A stretch of 64,000 nucleotides of DNA, from assembly GCA_015055615.1 (NCBI GenBank), contig SVHT01000005.1, forward strand, positions 1-64,000. The letters run 5' to 3'. Source of the DNA: Clostridiales bacterium. Its GTDB lineage: Bacteria; Bacillota; Clostridia; Christensenellales; Borkfalkiaceae. Below the pieces are notes generated by a model. It saw only the letters and a program-made list of their open reading frames with translations. It did not search any database and was not told where the DNA came from. The translations under genes and the position numbers were made by a program. Below, one piece after another: positions 33,165-42,668 of the stretch. Positions within the stretch are counted from its first letter, which is position 1. Every line of letters starts with the position of its first letter.

Positions 33165-34430
33165 ATGTCAATGACAATGACGCAAAAAATCCTTGCGGCG
33201 CACGCAGGGTTGGATAAAGTGGAGGCAGGTCAGCTGATTTTGGTCAACCTCGACAGAGTGCTCGGCAACGACATCACGTCGCCCGTGGCGATTCGCGAGT
33301 TTGAGAGTATCGGCGCAACTTCCGTCTACGATAAAGACAAAGTAACCATGGTCATGGACCATTTCGCACCCAATAAGGATATCAAGGCGGCGACGCAATG
33401 CAAAATGTGCCGTGACTTTTGCGATAAGCACGAGGTTACCCATTTCTATGACGTGGGCCGTATGGGTATCGAACACGCATTGCTCCCCGAAAAGGGATTG
33501 GTCGTGCCCGGGGACGTCGTTATCGGCGCGGACTCGCATACGTGTACGTACGGCGCGCTCGGCGCGTTTTCGACGGGCGTAGGCTCGACGGATATGGCGT
33601 GCGGTATGGCGACGGGCAAGGCTTGGTTCAAGGTGCCTTCCGCTATCAAATTCGTCCTCAAAGGCAAGCTGAACAAATACGTGTCGGGCAAGGACGTCAT
33701 TTTGCACATTATCGGCAAAATCGGCGTAGACGGCGCGTTGTATAAGTCCATGGAATTCGTTGGCGAAGGCGTAAAATCCTTGACGGTATACGATAGATTG
33801 ACCATTTCCAACATGGCAATCGAGGCAGGCGCAAAGAACGGTATTTTCGAGGTGGACGAACAGACAATCGAGTACGTAAAAGCGCGCTCGGATAGAGAAT
33901 TTACGGCGTACAAAGCGGACGAAGACGCGGTTTATGACGAAACGTACGAAATCGATTTGTCGACGATTAAATCGACGGTTGCTTTCCCGCATTTGCCCGA
34001 AAACACCAAGACTTTTGACGAAATCGGCGATATTGCTATCGACCAAGTCGTTATCGGTTCTTGCACCAACGGACAGTACAAGGATATCGCAGAGGCGGCG
34101 GAAATATTGAAGGGCAGAAAGATTGCCAAACGTGTGCGCGCGATTATTATTCCTGCAACGCAAGACATCTATATGCAAGCGGTGGAAAACGGCTTGGTGA
34201 AGATATTTATCGAGGCTGGTTGCGTCGTATCTACGCCCACTTGCGGACCTTGTCTTGGCGGTTATATGGGTATTTTGGCGGCGGGCGAACGCGCCGTTGC
34301 AACGACGAATAGAAACTTTGTCGGACGTATGGGACACGTGGAGAGCGAAGTGTATCTTGCCTCGCCCGCAGTAGCGGCGGCAAGCGCCATTGCAGGTAAA
34401 ATTGCGTCCCCCGAGGAGGTGCTGAAATGA
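33165..34430 (+). CDS. leuC: 3-isopropylmalate dehydratase large subunit
   Basis: LeuC with LeuD isomerises 2- to 3-isopropylmalate through a [4Fe-4S] aconitase-type site. The 421 residues contain [20 protein letters not shown], the cluster Cys in IGSCTNGQ and the Cys pair in [10 protein letters not shown], and [10 protein letters not shown]. The frame is open from 33102, but the AGGAG SD at 33150-33154 fits ATG 33165 ([10 protein letters not shown]). It belongs to the short LeuC2-type. Its last codon overlaps leuD (ATGA). Confidence 0.96.
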   Translation: MSMTMTQKILAAHAGLDKVEAGQLILVNLDRVLGNDITSPVAIREFESIGATSVYDKDKVTMVMDHFAPNKDIKAATQCKMCRDFCDKHEVTHFYDVGRMGIEHALLPEKGLVVPGDVVIGADSHTCTYGALGAFSTGVGSTDMACGMATGKAWFKVPSAIKFVLKGKLNKYVSGKDVILHIIGKIGVDGALYKSMEFVGEGVKSLTVYDRLTISNMAIEAGAKNGIFEVDEQTIEYVKARSDREFTAYKADEDAVYDETYEIDLSTIKSTVAFPHLPENTKTFDEIGDIAIDQVVIGSCTNGQYKDIAEAAEILKGRKIAKRVRAIIIPATQDIYMQAVENGLVKIFIEAGCVVSTPTCGPCLGGYMGILAAGERAVATTNRNFVGRMGHVESEVYLASPAVAAASAIAGKIASPEEVLK

Positions 34431-34921
34431 TTTTTAACGGAAAATCGATTAAATACGGCGATAACGTGGATACGGACGTCATTATTCCCGCCCGTTATCT
34501 CAACACCATTGATAAAAAGGAACTCGCTTCCCATTGTATGGAGGACATCGACAAGGAGTTCGTCAACAAAGTAGAAGAGGGCGATATCATGGTCGCGGGC
34601 TATAACTTTGGTTGCGGTTCTTCCCGTGAGCACGCGCCGATTGCTATCAAGGCGAGCGGTATTTCGTTGGTTATCGCGCGTAGCTTTGCCCGCATTTTCT
34701 ATCGCAACTCTATCAATATCGGTTTGGCGATTTTGGAATGTCCCGAGGCGGTGGACGGTATCAAGGACGGGGATAAGGTAGAGGCGGATTTGGACAACGG
34801 CGTTATCTACAACCGTACGACGGGCGAAAGCTTTAAAACCCAACCCTTCCCCGCGTTTATCCAAGAAATTATCCAAAACGGCGGTTTGGTTTCGTCCATA
34901 CAAAAGGGCGTTATCCGCTAA
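34427..34921 (+). CDS. leuD: 3-isopropylmalate dehydratase small subunit
   Basis: The 164-residue swivel domain partner of LeuC has the typical motifs [16 protein letters not shown] and [21 protein letters not shown]. The ATG overlaps the leuC stop by 4 nt, which indicates translational coupling. The short length matches the LeuD2 class that pairs with LeuC2. Confidence 0.96.
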   Translation: MIFNGKSIKYGDNVDTDVIIPARYLNTIDKKELASHCMEDIDKEFVNKVEEGDIMVAGYNFGCGSSREHAPIAIKASGISLVIARSFARIFYRNSINIGLAILECPEAVDGIKDGDKVEADLDNGVIYNRTTGESFKTQPFPAFIQEIIQNGGLVSSIQKGVIR

Positions 34922-34929
34922 ATTATAGC

Positions 34930-34947
34930 TTTTGCGACAACGCAAAA
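34930..34947 (+). other. Intercistronic hairpin leuD-leuB
   Basis: TTTTGCG/CGCAAAA with loop ACAA lies between the stop of leuD and the SD of leuB. Confidence 0.5.
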
Positions 34948-34960
34948 TTAGGTGAGAATT

Positions 34961-36031
34961 ATGAAAAATTATAAAATCGGTTTGTTGAAAGGGGACGGAA
35001 TCGGTCCCGAAATCGTGGAAAGCGCGGTGCGCGTTTTAGAGGCGGTGGGTAAAAAGCGTGATATTTCCTTTACCTTTACGCCCTATTTGATTGGCGGTGT
35101 GGCGATTGATGCCTGTGGAAAGCCCTTGCCCGACGAAACGGTGGCAGGGTGTCTTGCCTCGGATAGCGTGTTGCTCGGCGCGGTGGGCGGTCCGAAATGG
35201 GATACGCTCCCTGGCAACGTGCGCCCCGAAAAGGCGCTCCTTGGTATCCGCGCGGCGATGGGCTTGTTTACCAACCTTCGTCCTGCAAAATTGTATCCCG
35301 CGCTCAAAGGGGAATGCCCCCTTCGCGAAGATATCGTGGCAAACGGCTTTGACATTATGATTGTACGCGAGTTGACGGGCGGTATCTATTTCGGCGAACG
35401 CGGTTATCGTGAGGGCAAGTACGGCGAAGAGGCGTACGACACCGAGGCGTACAGCCGTATGGAAATTGAACGTATCGTGCGCGTTGCCTTTGAAACGGCG
35501 AGAAAACGCCGCAAAAAGCTGACGAGTATCGACAAGGCGAACGTTTTGGAAACGTCCAGACTTTGGCGTAAAATCGTGCACGAAATCGCGGCGGAATATC
35601 CCGACGTGGAAGTGGCGGATATGCTCGTGGACAATGCGGCTATGCAGCTCGTACGCAACCCGTCGCAGTTCGACGTTATCGTAACCAGCAATATGTTCGG
35701 GGATATCCTCTCGGACGAAGCCTCGCAGATTACGGGCTCGATTGGTATGTTGCCGTCCGCGTCCTTAAACGAGGGCAAGCGCGGTTTATACGAGCCGATT
35801 CACGGCTCTGCGCCCGATATCGCAGGACAGAACAAGGCGAACCCGATTGCGACAATTTTGTCGGCGGCAATGATGTTGTTGTACGCGTTCGACGAGGCGG
35901 AGGCGAGCGAGGATATCGTAAACGCTGTGGACAAAGTGTTGGAAACGGGATACCGTACGGCGGATTTGGCGCATGGCGCGCCCGCCCTTACGACGACGGA
36001 AATGACGGATAAAATTATCGAAAATCTTTGA
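34961..36031 (+). CDS. leuB: 3-isopropylmalate dehydrogenase
   Basis: LeuB oxidises and decarboxylates 3-isopropylmalate with NAD+. The 356 residues open [19 protein letters not shown], have the leucine-type RPAKLYPAL and [14 protein letters not shown] motifs, the catalytic Lys in [15 protein letters not shown], and the nucleotide-binding [18 protein letters not shown]. An AGGTGAG SD favours ATG 34961 over a start three codons upstream. It is followed 17 nt later by a DUF815 ATPase gene in the same orientation. Confidence 0.97.
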   Translation: MKNYKIGLLKGDGIGPEIVESAVRVLEAVGKKRDISFTFTPYLIGGVAIDACGKPLPDETVAGCLASDSVLLGAVGGPKWDTLPGNVRPEKALLGIRAAMGLFTNLRPAKLYPALKGECPLREDIVANGFDIMIVRELTGGIYFGERGYREGKYGEEAYDTEAYSRMEIERIVRVAFETARKRRKKLTSIDKANVLETSRLWRKIVHEIAAEYPDVEVADMLVDNAAMQLVRNPSQFDVIVTSNMFGDILSDEASQITGSIGMLPSASLNEGKRGLYEPIHGSAPDIAGQNKANPIATILSAAMMLLYAFDEAEASEDIVNAVDKVLETGYRTADLAHGAPALTTTEMTDKIIENL

Positions 36032-36048
36032 TTTTTTAGGTAAAGGAT

Positions 36049-37233
36049 ATGACAGAAAAGAAATTGAACGCAATTTATGCAAAGCTTTGTCTTTGTACGG
36101 TTTTTCGCAAGGTAACGCAAAAGCCTTTGTTCAAGGCGTTCGAGCAGTATTGCTTGGCGGATACGCCCAACGAAAAGCGAAAGGCATACGCGGCGTTTGC
36201 GGAGCTGGTTTACGAGGACGGCGGGTCGCTGACGGACAGCGTGATACGCCTTGTTTCCGAGGACGAAAACGTATACGTAAAATGCGTGGCGGCGGATAAA
36301 ATTCCCGATAAAAACATCGAAACGGCGGCAAGAAAAGAATTGTCGGCGTTTGCCCTTTTCGGCGCACTTTCCCGCAAAGATTTTGCGGAGGATATGGACG
36401 AGAACGAGGGCGATTTGCCCGATTTTTTGTCCGTGAACGCGGACATGGGTGGGGTGTACGACGAAAGATTGAAAAATTTGCACAAATACGGCTACGGCAT
36501 TTTTTCCTCGCGCTGTATGTTCCGTCTTTCCGACGAAAAGGAAATCGAGCCGATTGTCAGCGCGGACAAAACGAGTATGGCGCAGTTTATCGGCTATGAA
36601 GAACAGCGCGGAAAGGTCGTGGAAAATACGCGCGCGTTTCTTGCGGGCAGACCCGCGGCGAACGTCCTTTTGTGCGGGGACGCAGGTACGGGAAAATCGT
36701 CCACGGTCAAGGCGGTGGCAAACGAGTTTTTCAGCGAGGGCATACGTCTGATTGAGATTAGAAAGGACCAGCTTAGATACCTGCCCAACGTCATGGCGAA
36801 GGTAAGCGGCAACCCCTTAAAATTCATCATCTTTATCGACGATTTGTCCTTTAATAAGAACAACGACGATTTCAGTAGGTTAAAGGCGGCGTTAGAGGGT
36901 TCGGCAAGCGCGACGGCGGACAACGCCGTGATTTATGCAACCAGCAACCGTCGGCATATCATTAAGGAAAGCTTTGAGGACAGAGAGGGGGACGACGTGC
37001 ACAGAAACGACACGTTGCAAGAAACGCTGTCGCTTTCCGAACGCTTTGGCTTGACGGTGCTCTTTTCCAAACCCGACAAAAAGCTCTTCCTCTCTATCGT
37101 GCGCGAGCTTGCAAAACGCAACGGTATCACTATGGACGAGAACGAACTCGATATCCAAGCGGAGGCGTTTGCTATCCGCAAGGGGAGTCGTTCGGCGCGT
37201 TGCGCAGAGCAGTTTATCAACAGTCTTTTATAA
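36049..37233 (+). CDS. DUF815 family AAA-type ATPase
   Basis: The 394-residue protein has an N-terminal helical part (about 1-190) and a C-terminal ATPase with Walker A LLCGDAGTGKSS (about 205-216), Walker B FIIFIDDLSF, and sensor YATSNRRHI, matching the DUF815 family. DUF815 proteins are P-loop ATPases of unknown function. It is inserted between leuB and ilvA in an otherwise complete branched-chain operon (17 nt after leuB and 60 nt before ilvA), so it is expressed with the pathway. Whether it has a role in it is not known. Confidence 0.86.
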   Translation: MTEKKLNAIYAKLCLCTVFRKVTQKPLFKAFEQYCLADTPNEKRKAYAAFAELVYEDGGSLTDSVIRLVSEDENVYVKCVAADKIPDKNIETAARKELSAFALFGALSRKDFAEDMDENEGDLPDFLSVNADMGGVYDERLKNLHKYGYGIFSSRCMFRLSDEKEIEPIVSADKTSMAQFIGYEEQRGKVVENTRAFLAGRPAANVLLCGDAGTGKSSTVKAVANEFFSEGIRLIEIRKDQLRYLPNVMAKVSGNPLKFIIFIDDLSFNKNNDDFSRLKAALEGSASATADNAVIYATSNRRHIIKESFEDREGDDVHRNDTLQETLSLSERFGLTVLFSKPDKKLFLSIVRELAKRNGITMDENELDIQAEAFAIRKGSRSARCAEQFINSLL

Positions 37234-37248
37234 CGAAAAATATCGAAA

Positions 37249-37264
37249 GGGGCGTATACGTCCC
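37249..37264 (+). other. Intercistronic hairpin DUF815-ilvA
   Basis: GGGGCG/CGTCCC (one G-U) with loop TATA, no U tract. Confidence 0.45.
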
Positions 37265-37293
37265 GCAACGAAACTCATTACGAGGTGAAAATT

Positions 37294-38487
37294 ATGCTTA
37301 CAATCGACAACGTATACCGCGCGAGCAACGCGCTCAAAGGTGTGGTGAGAAAAACGGACGTTTTGTACGCCCCTAAGCTCTGCCCGGGGGTAGATTTGTA
37401 CTTAAAAACGGAAAATTTGCAAATTACCGGCTCGTTCAAGGTGCGCGGGGCGTACTATAAAATGACCCGTCTTTCCGCAGAGGAAAAGAAACGGGGCGTC
37501 ATTGCCTGCTCGGCAGGAAACCATGCGCAAGGCGTGGCGCTTGCGGCGCAGAAAAACGGCATTAAGGCGGTGATTTGCTTGCCCGACGGCGCGCCCATTT
37601 CTAAGGTGGAGGCGACCAAGAGCTACGGCGCGGAGGTTTGTCTTGTCGAGGGCGTGTACGACGACGCTTATCAAAGGGCGTTACAACTCCGTGACGAAAA
37701 GGGCTATACCTTCCTGCACCCCTTCAACGACGAGGACGTTATTGCGGGGCAAGGCACGATTGCTTTGGAAATTGCCGAACAGCTCCCCGATTTGGACGCA
37801 GTTCTCGTGCCTATCGGCGGTGGCGGTCTGATTTCGGGTATCGCTTATACGATAAAAACGCTTAACCCCAACGTGAAGGTCATCGGCGTGCAGGCAAAAG
37901 GCGCTCCGTCCATGAAGAACGCAATCGAACACGGCGAAGTGGAAGAACTCCCTTCCGTATCGACGATTGCCGACGGTATCGCGGTGAAAAAACCGGGAGA
38001 ATTGACCTATGAAATTTGCAGTAAATACGTGGACGAAATCGTCACGGTAACGGACGACGAAATTTCAGCGGCGATTCTCGCGCTTATGGAACAACATAAG
38101 CTTGTCACCGAGGGCGCAGGCGCGGTCAGTGTGGCGGCGGCTATGTTCAACAAAGTCGATTTAAAAGGCAAAAAGGCAGTTTGCGTGCTTTCGGGCGGCA
38201 ACATCGACGTGACCATTCTTTCGCGCGTGATCAAACGCGGTCTTTTGATGTCGGGCAGAAGCTGTCAACTTATGATTGAGCTGATGGACAAGCCCGGACA
38301 ACTGAAAAACGTGTCCAGAATTATCGCCGATTTGGGCGGTAACGTCACCAGCGTACACCACGAGCGCGCCAACGAGGGATCGGACGTCAACGGTTGCTAT
38401 CTGCGTATCGTTTTGGAAACGAAAAACTACGAGCACATTACGCAAATTCGTCAAGCGTTGACGGATTTCGGGTTCAAACTTTTATAA
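37294..38487 (+). CDS. ilvA: Threonine ammonia-lyase (threonine dehydratase)
   Basis: IlvA converts threonine to 2-oxobutyrate, the isoleucine precursor, with PLP. The 397 residues have the PLP-Lys motif TGSFKVRGAYYKM, SAGNHAQGVALAA, GGGGLISGIAY and the C-terminal ACT-like domain (LMIELMDKPGQLKNVSRIIADLGG, from about 325). This short TdcB-like layout has one ACT unit rather than the two of classical IlvA, so feedback may differ. ATG 37294 is favoured over a GTG three codons upstream by its GAGGTG SD. Confidence 0.95.
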   Translation: MLTIDNVYRASNALKGVVRKTDVLYAPKLCPGVDLYLKTENLQITGSFKVRGAYYKMTRLSAEEKKRGVIACSAGNHAQGVALAAQKNGIKAVICLPDGAPISKVEATKSYGAEVCLVEGVYDDAYQRALQLRDEKGYTFLHPFNDEDVIAGQGTIALEIAEQLPDLDAVLVPIGGGGLISGIAYTIKTLNPNVKVIGVQAKGAPSMKNAIEHGEVEELPSVSTIADGIAVKKPGELTYEICSKYVDEIVTVTDDEISAAILALMEQHKLVTEGAGAVSVAAAMFNKVDLKGKKAVCVLSGGNIDVTILSRVIKRGLLMSGRSCQLMIELMDKPGQLKNVSRIIADLGGNVTSVHHERANEGSDVNGCYLRIVLETKNYEHITQIRQALTDFGFKLL

Positions 38488-38513
38488 AAATCTTGGTGTA
38501 GAGGAGAAAAAAT

Positions 38514-38894
38514 ATGGCAGAGCTTAAAAAGGTATCGACAAACGAAGCTCCCGCGGCAATCGGCCCTTATTCGCAGGCGATTATCTGCGGGGATATGGTG
38601 TTCACTTCGGGGCAAATCCCTATCAATCCGAAAAGCGGTAACGTAGAGGCGACCACGATTGAGGGGCAGGCGGAGCAGGTAATGCAAAATCTTGGCGCCG
38701 TTTTACAGGCGTCGGGGAGCGGTTTTGAAAAAGCGGTAAAAACGACGTGTTTTTTGGCGGATATGGCGGACTTTGCGGCGTTTAACGCCGTATATGCAAA
38801 ATATTTCACGACCAATCCCGCGCGTAGCTGTGTGGCGGTAAAAACGTTGCCCAAAAACGTGCTCGTAGAAGTGGAAGTTATCGCGACGTTGTAA
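38514..38894 (+). CDS. ridA: RidA family enamine/imine deaminase
   Basis: The 126-residue protein shows the RidA signature (APAAIGPYSQAI, FTSGQIPINP, and ARSCVAVKTLPKNVLVEVEVIA with the conserved Arg and Glu). It hydrolyses the reactive 2-aminoacrylate or 2-aminocrotonate released by PLP dehydratases, protecting IlvE and other PLP enzymes. Its place directly after ilvA (26 nt) fits this. It is the last gene of the operon, followed by a terminator. Confidence 0.96.
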   Translation: MAELKKVSTNEAPAAIGPYSQAIICGDMVFTSGQIPINPKSGNVEATTIEGQAEQVMQNLGAVLQASGSGFEKAVKTTCFLADMADFAAFNAVYAKYFTTNPARSCVAVKTLPKNVLVEVEVIATL

Positions 38895-38920
38895 TATAAT
38901 CAATACGTAAAAAATAGGCG

Positions 38921-38958
38921 AACTCGCCGTGAGTGATACAGCTCACGGCGAGTTTTTT
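38921..38958 (+). terminator. Terminator of the ilv/leu operon
   Basis: A 13-bp stem AACTCGCCGTGAG/CTCACGGCGAGTT (38921-38933 with 38942-38954) is followed by TTTT. It ends a transcript of about 13 kb. Confidence 0.92.
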
Positions 38959-39047
38959 AATATGGATCGATGTTTTTCTCAAACGAGTGCATGGCTGTTA
39001 ACACACGGAGAGTAAAGTTGTAAGTCCAGCTGCAAAATTATCTTGCT

Positions 39048-39097
39048 TTTACATTTTTTTAACAAAACGGAAACGTAAGCTTAGCGTTAAAAGAACA
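39048..39097 (+). promoter_or_regulatory. 11-bp-periodic operator (Pho-box-like) before the ABC operon
   Basis: TTTACA (39048), TTAACA (39059), GAAACG (39070), TTAGCG (39081) and AGAACA (39092) occur at exact 11-nt steps, ending at the -35 position of a TATAAT (39118-39123). This resembles OmpR-type (PhoP) direct repeats TTNACA-N5. The interval 38959-39047 shows no gene. Confidence 0.55.
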
Positions 39098-39154
39098 TTT
39101 TTTTGATAACCTACCGTTATAATACGTAGCAGAACGTTAAAGGCGGAGAAAGTT

Positions 39155-40054
39155 ATGAACGCGATTGAAATCAGAAATTTATCCAAAAGCTTCCGCGGTA
39201 TGTATGCGGTAAACGGTTTGAATATGACCGTGCCCGTGGGCGCGATATACGGCTTTATCGGGGAGAACGGCAGCGGCAAATCCACAACGGAAAAGCTCCT
39301 TTGCGGACATCTCGTACCCGACGGCGGGGAAATGCGCTTGTTCGGCAGACCGTATACGGACGCAGGAGTGCGCGCAAGGGTGGGCGCGCTCATTGAAAAT
39401 ACAGGCTGTTTCCCCTCGTCCAGCGTATACGCAAATCTTAAAATGCAGGCGCTCAATTTAGGGATAGAAAAACCCGACGAAGAGATTGCGCGGGTGCTTA
39501 AAATCGTCCGTATGGAAGATTCCGCCACGCTGAAATTTAAAAAATGCTCGCTGGGTATGAAACAGCGCATCGGGATTGCGATGGCGCTCCTTGGCGACCC
39601 CGCTTTGCTTATTTTAGACGAGCCGATTAACGGCTTGGATACGGACGGCATGCGGATTATGCGCGAAATTTTGGTGGATATTACCAAGACGTACGGGTGC
39701 ACGGTGCTGATTTCGTCCCATATCTTGGGCGAACTGGAAAAGATAGCCACCCATTACGGCATTATCCGTCAAGGGCGTATGGTGCAGGAGCTTACTGCCA
39801 AGGAAATGGAAAGCCGCGCGCGGGTATTTGTGTCCGTAAAGACAAGGGATATGCAAGGCGCAAAGGCGGTGTTGCAAAAGGCGTTTGCCAACGTCCGAGA
39901 AGAGAAAGAGTATCTGTGCGTGTACGACGTGAACGACGTCGAGTCTATCGTAAAGACGTTGATAGAGGGCGGACACGCAATTCAAGAAATCAAGAAAAAC
40001 AAAATCGGCTTGGAAGAATACTACATCGATTTGATGAGTCGGAAGGAGGCGTGA
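39155..40054 (+). CDS. ABC transporter ATP-binding protein, pair 1
   Basis: The 299-residue subunit has Walker A GENGSGKST (about 37-45), signature CSLGMKQRIGIA in place of LSGGQ (usual in BcrA-type ABC-2 systems), Walker B ALLILDEPINGLD and a switch His in ISSHILGELEK. It is followed after one base by a permease. The C-terminal third is divergent. Pair 2 (40896-42633) is clearly paralogous; the ATPase N-termini share NGLNMTVPVGAIYGFIGE-like sequence. It is a likely lantibiotic/antimicrobial or lipid exporter half; the substrate is unknown. Confidence 0.92.
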   Translation: MNAIEIRNLSKSFRGMYAVNGLNMTVPVGAIYGFIGENGSGKSTTEKLLCGHLVPDGGEMRLFGRPYTDAGVRARVGALIENTGCFPSSSVYANLKMQALNLGIEKPDEEIARVLKIVRMEDSATLKFKKCSLGMKQRIGIAMALLGDPALLILDEPINGLDTDGMRIMREILVDITKTYGCTVLISSHILGELEKIATHYGIIRQGRMVQELTAKEMESRARVFVSVKTRDMQGAKAVLQKAFANVREEKEYLCVYDVNDVESIVKTLIEGGHAIQEIKKNKIGLEEYYIDLMSRKEA

Positions 40055-40055
40055 T

Positions 40056-40883
40056 ATGGAAAAGACGCACGGTTTACAATTTGAAGAACCCAGCTTTGGC
40101 AAACGCATAAAAGGCATGCTCAGCGTGGATTTTTATCGTTTGTTTCACACCCCGCTCTTTTATATTTTCTTGGTGATTGCCGCCGTTATCCCCGCGATGA
40201 TATTGGGCATGACGAGCATGGAAAACGCAGAGGGCGTGGTGGAGCCTTTGTATACGAACACGTGGCAAGTGATTGCCGCACAAGAGCCGTTATATGCGAT
40301 TAAGAATATCGCCGATTACGCCAATATGAATATGGTATTTATCTTCGGCGGTATTATGGTGTCTATTTTTATCGGGCACGATTATAAGAGCGGTTACGTA
40401 AAACAGCTCTTTACCACGCACGCAAAAAAGGAAGATTATATGCTTTCCAAAACGGCAATCGGCGCCTTTTCGATGGCGTGTATGTGCGTTACCTATTTGA
40501 TTGGAACGGTCGTTGCGGGGCTGTTCGTGCAGGCGTCCTTTGCGGTGAGCGTCGTCGGTATTTTCAGCGCAATCTTAGGCAAGATGTTGATGAGCCTCGG
40601 TTGGGCGAGTCTGTACGTATTCTTAAATATTATTTTTAGGAAATATTTTGGTGTATCTATCCTATCGTCCTTTTTCTTCGGGACGGGGATTTTGATTGTC
40701 GGAATCGCGACTGCGGCAGGGAATACGCCCATGCTCAACGTCTTTTTATACGGCTCGTCTGTGTACGCTTGTTTGAGCGCAAATTTCCTTTCCGTCTTGG
40801 TATGCTTGGCGGTGTCCGTGGCGTGGGCGGCGATTTATAACGTGCTCGGCACGGTGGTGTTGTCGAAGTGCGACGTGTATTGA
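40056..40883 (+). CDS. ABC-2 type permease, pair 1
   Basis: The 275-residue membrane protein has six hydrophobic segments, starting with FYIFLVIAAVIPAMILGM after a basic cytosolic N-terminus (RIKGMLSVDFYRLF). It has the ABC-2/BcrB topology, with a long first extracytoplasmic loop (40-90). An SD AAGGAGG lies before it, one base after the ATPase stop, so the two are coupled. It shares the N-terminal cytosolic pattern (FAKRLKSMLRVD versus FGKRIKGMLSVD) with the permease of pair 2. Confidence 0.88.
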   Translation: MEKTHGLQFEEPSFGKRIKGMLSVDFYRLFHTPLFYIFLVIAAVIPAMILGMTSMENAEGVVEPLYTNTWQVIAAQEPLYAIKNIADYANMNMVFIFGGIMVSIFIGHDYKSGYVKQLFTTHAKKEDYMLSKTAIGAFSMACMCVTYLIGTVVAGLFVQASFAVSVVGIFSAILGKMLMSLGWASLYVFLNIIFRKYFGVSILSSFFFGTGILIVGIATAAGNTPMLNVFLYGSSVYACLSANFLSVLVCLAVSVAWAAIYNVLGTVVLSKCDVY

Positions 40884-40895
40884 TAGGGTGACAAA

Positions 40896-41792
40896 ATGAA
40901 CGCAGTTGAAATTAGAAATTTGACGAAAAACTTTAGGGAAAAACAGGCGCTTGGCGGTTTGAATATGACCGTGCCCGTGGGTGCAATCTACGGCTTTATC
41001 GGGGAAAACGGTAGCGGTAAATCGACGACGGAGAAGATTATTTGCGGGCTTATCCACGCGAGCGGCGGCGAGGTAAAGCTCTTCGGCAGAGATTTGACGG
41101 ACGGGGACGTTCGCGCAAAAATCGGCGTGTTAATCGAAGCGCCCGGGTGCTTTAAAAATTGCAGTGTTTGGAACAATTTGATGATTCAGGCAAGAAATTT
41201 GTCTTTGCAAAACGCGGAAGAGCGTGTGCGCGAGGTTTTGCAATTGGTGCGCATGGAAGGCGCGGCGGGCAATAAATACAAAAACTGTTCGCTGGGTATG
41301 AAACAGCGTATCGGGATTGCAATGGCGCTCCTTGGCGAGCCCGAGCTCCTTGTTTTGGACGAACCGATTAACGGTTTGGACGCAGACGGAATGCGTATTA
41401 TGCGCGAGGTTTTAACCGACGTTGCGCAAAAGGGGTGCACGGTCATCGTTTCGTCGCACATCTTGGGAGAGTTGGAAAAGGTTGCCACCCATTACGGCAT
41501 TGTGCGCGGGGGCAAGATGATCAAGGAAATGACGGCGGAGGAGTTAGAGGCAAGCTGTCGTACGTACGTAGCGTTGCAAACGGGAGATATGAAAGCGGCG
41601 AAAGCGCTGCTTACGGCAAAATATGCGAGAGTGGAAGAGGACGAGAGGGGGTATCTGCGTGTATACGACGACGAAAAGGCGGAAAATATCGTCGCCTATC
41701 TCTATCGCTACGGCGTAGTCGTTCACGAAATTTCCACGGCAAAAATCGGGTTGGAAGAATATTATATCGACTTGATGCAAGGGGGAAAATAA
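40896..41792 (+). CDS. ABC transporter ATP-binding protein, pair 2
   Basis: The 298-residue ATPase is a close paralogue of that at 39155. It has Walker A GENGSGKST, signature CSLGMKQRIGIA, Walker B LLVLDEPINGLDADG and SSHILGELEKVATHYGI. Stretches of more than 15 residues are identical between the two copies. It starts 12 nt after the preceding permease with GGTG spacing, so the four genes form one operon. Tandem duplication of an ATPase-permease unit is the simplest origin. Confidence 0.92.
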   Translation: MNAVEIRNLTKNFREKQALGGLNMTVPVGAIYGFIGENGSGKSTTEKIICGLIHASGGEVKLFGRDLTDGDVRAKIGVLIEAPGCFKNCSVWNNLMIQARNLSLQNAEERVREVLQLVRMEGAAGNKYKNCSLGMKQRIGIAMALLGEPELLVLDEPINGLDADGMRIMREVLTDVAQKGCTVIVSSHILGELEKVATHYGIVRGGKMIKEMTAEELEASCRTYVALQTGDMKAAKALLTAKYARVEEDERGYLRVYDDEKAENIVAYLYRYGVVVHEISTAKIGLEEYYIDLMQGGK

Positions 41793-41793
41793 T

Positions 41794-42633
41794 ATGGAAA
41801 AACAATTTGAAAAGAACACCTTTGCAAAGCGGTTAAAGAGTATGCTGCGCGTGGACGCAAGGCGTATGTTTACTTCGCGTTTCGTCTACATTTTGGCGGG
41901 GATATCCCTCGTCGTGCCAATTTTGATTCTGGTAATGACGTCGATGATGGACGGCAAAGTGTCCGTGAACCCGCAGACGGGCAAGGAAACGGTAATGGAA
42001 GGGTTTAAAAACGTTTGGCAGATATTCGGTTCGGTTAGCTCGCTCGGCTCGGCGGGCGCGGGCGCGACGGCGGAAGGTATGGGCGCGGGTATGGATATGA
42101 GCATCACTTCGATGTGCAATATCAATATGATGTATTTTGCGGTTGCCGTGCTCGTGTGCATTTTCGTTGCGGACGATTTCCGCAGCGGTTACGCTAAAAA
42201 CTTGTTTACCGTCCGCGCAAAAAAGACCGACTACGTCATTTCCAAAACGGTAGTTTGTTTTATCGGCGGAGCGATGATGATGCTCTGCTTTACGGTGGGG
42301 GCGCTTATCGGCGGTAAAATTGCGGGGTTGCCCTATACCATGGACGGGTTCAACGTGTTCAACTTTATCTGCTGCGTTCTGTGCAAAATATTATTGGTGC
42401 CCATTTTCGTGGCGGTGTTCTTGACGATGAGCGTCGTTGCAAAGGATAAGGCGTGGCTGTCCGTTGCGCTCTCGTTCGGCGTGGGTATGTTCTTGTTTAT
42501 GACGGTGTCGATTGCCAGTCCCTTGAACGCGGGGATGTTGCACGTGATTTTGTGCTTGGCGGGCGGCGGTATGTTTGCCGTAGGGCTTGGCGCAATTAGC
42601 AATATCGTGCTCAAAAAGACGAGCTTGGTTTAA
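41794..42633 (+). CDS. ABC-2 type permease, pair 2
   Basis: The 279-residue permease has six membrane segments and a cytosolic start FAKRLKSMLRVDARRMF. A Gly/Ala/Met-rich extracytoplasmic loop (AGATAEGMGAGMDMS, about 90) is absent from the pair 1 permease. It begins one base after its ATPase. The stop codon overlaps the first TTAACA of the operator array for the next gene. Confidence 0.87.
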   Translation: MEKQFEKNTFAKRLKSMLRVDARRMFTSRFVYILAGISLVVPILILVMTSMMDGKVSVNPQTGKETVMEGFKNVWQIFGSVSSLGSAGAGATAEGMGAGMDMSITSMCNINMMYFAVAVLVCIFVADDFRSGYAKNLFTVRAKKTDYVISKTVVCFIGGAMMMLCFTVGALIGGKIAGLPYTMDGFNVFNFICCVLCKILLVPIFVAVFLTMSVVAKDKAWLSVALSFGVGMFLFMTVSIASPLNAGMLHVILCLAGGGMFAVGLGAISNIVLKKTSLV

Positions 42634-42668
42634 CAAAACGTTAACAAAACCTTTACGATTGGATTACG
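42630..42668 (+). promoter_or_regulatory. 11-bp-periodic operator (Pho-box-like) before the coiled-coil gene
   Basis: TTAACA (42630), TTAACA (42641), TTTACG (42652) and ATTACG (42663) are spaced exactly 11 nt, followed by TATAAT at 42700-42705 with no good -35. This is the pattern of activator-dependent PhoP promoters in Bacillota. Confidence 0.65.
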
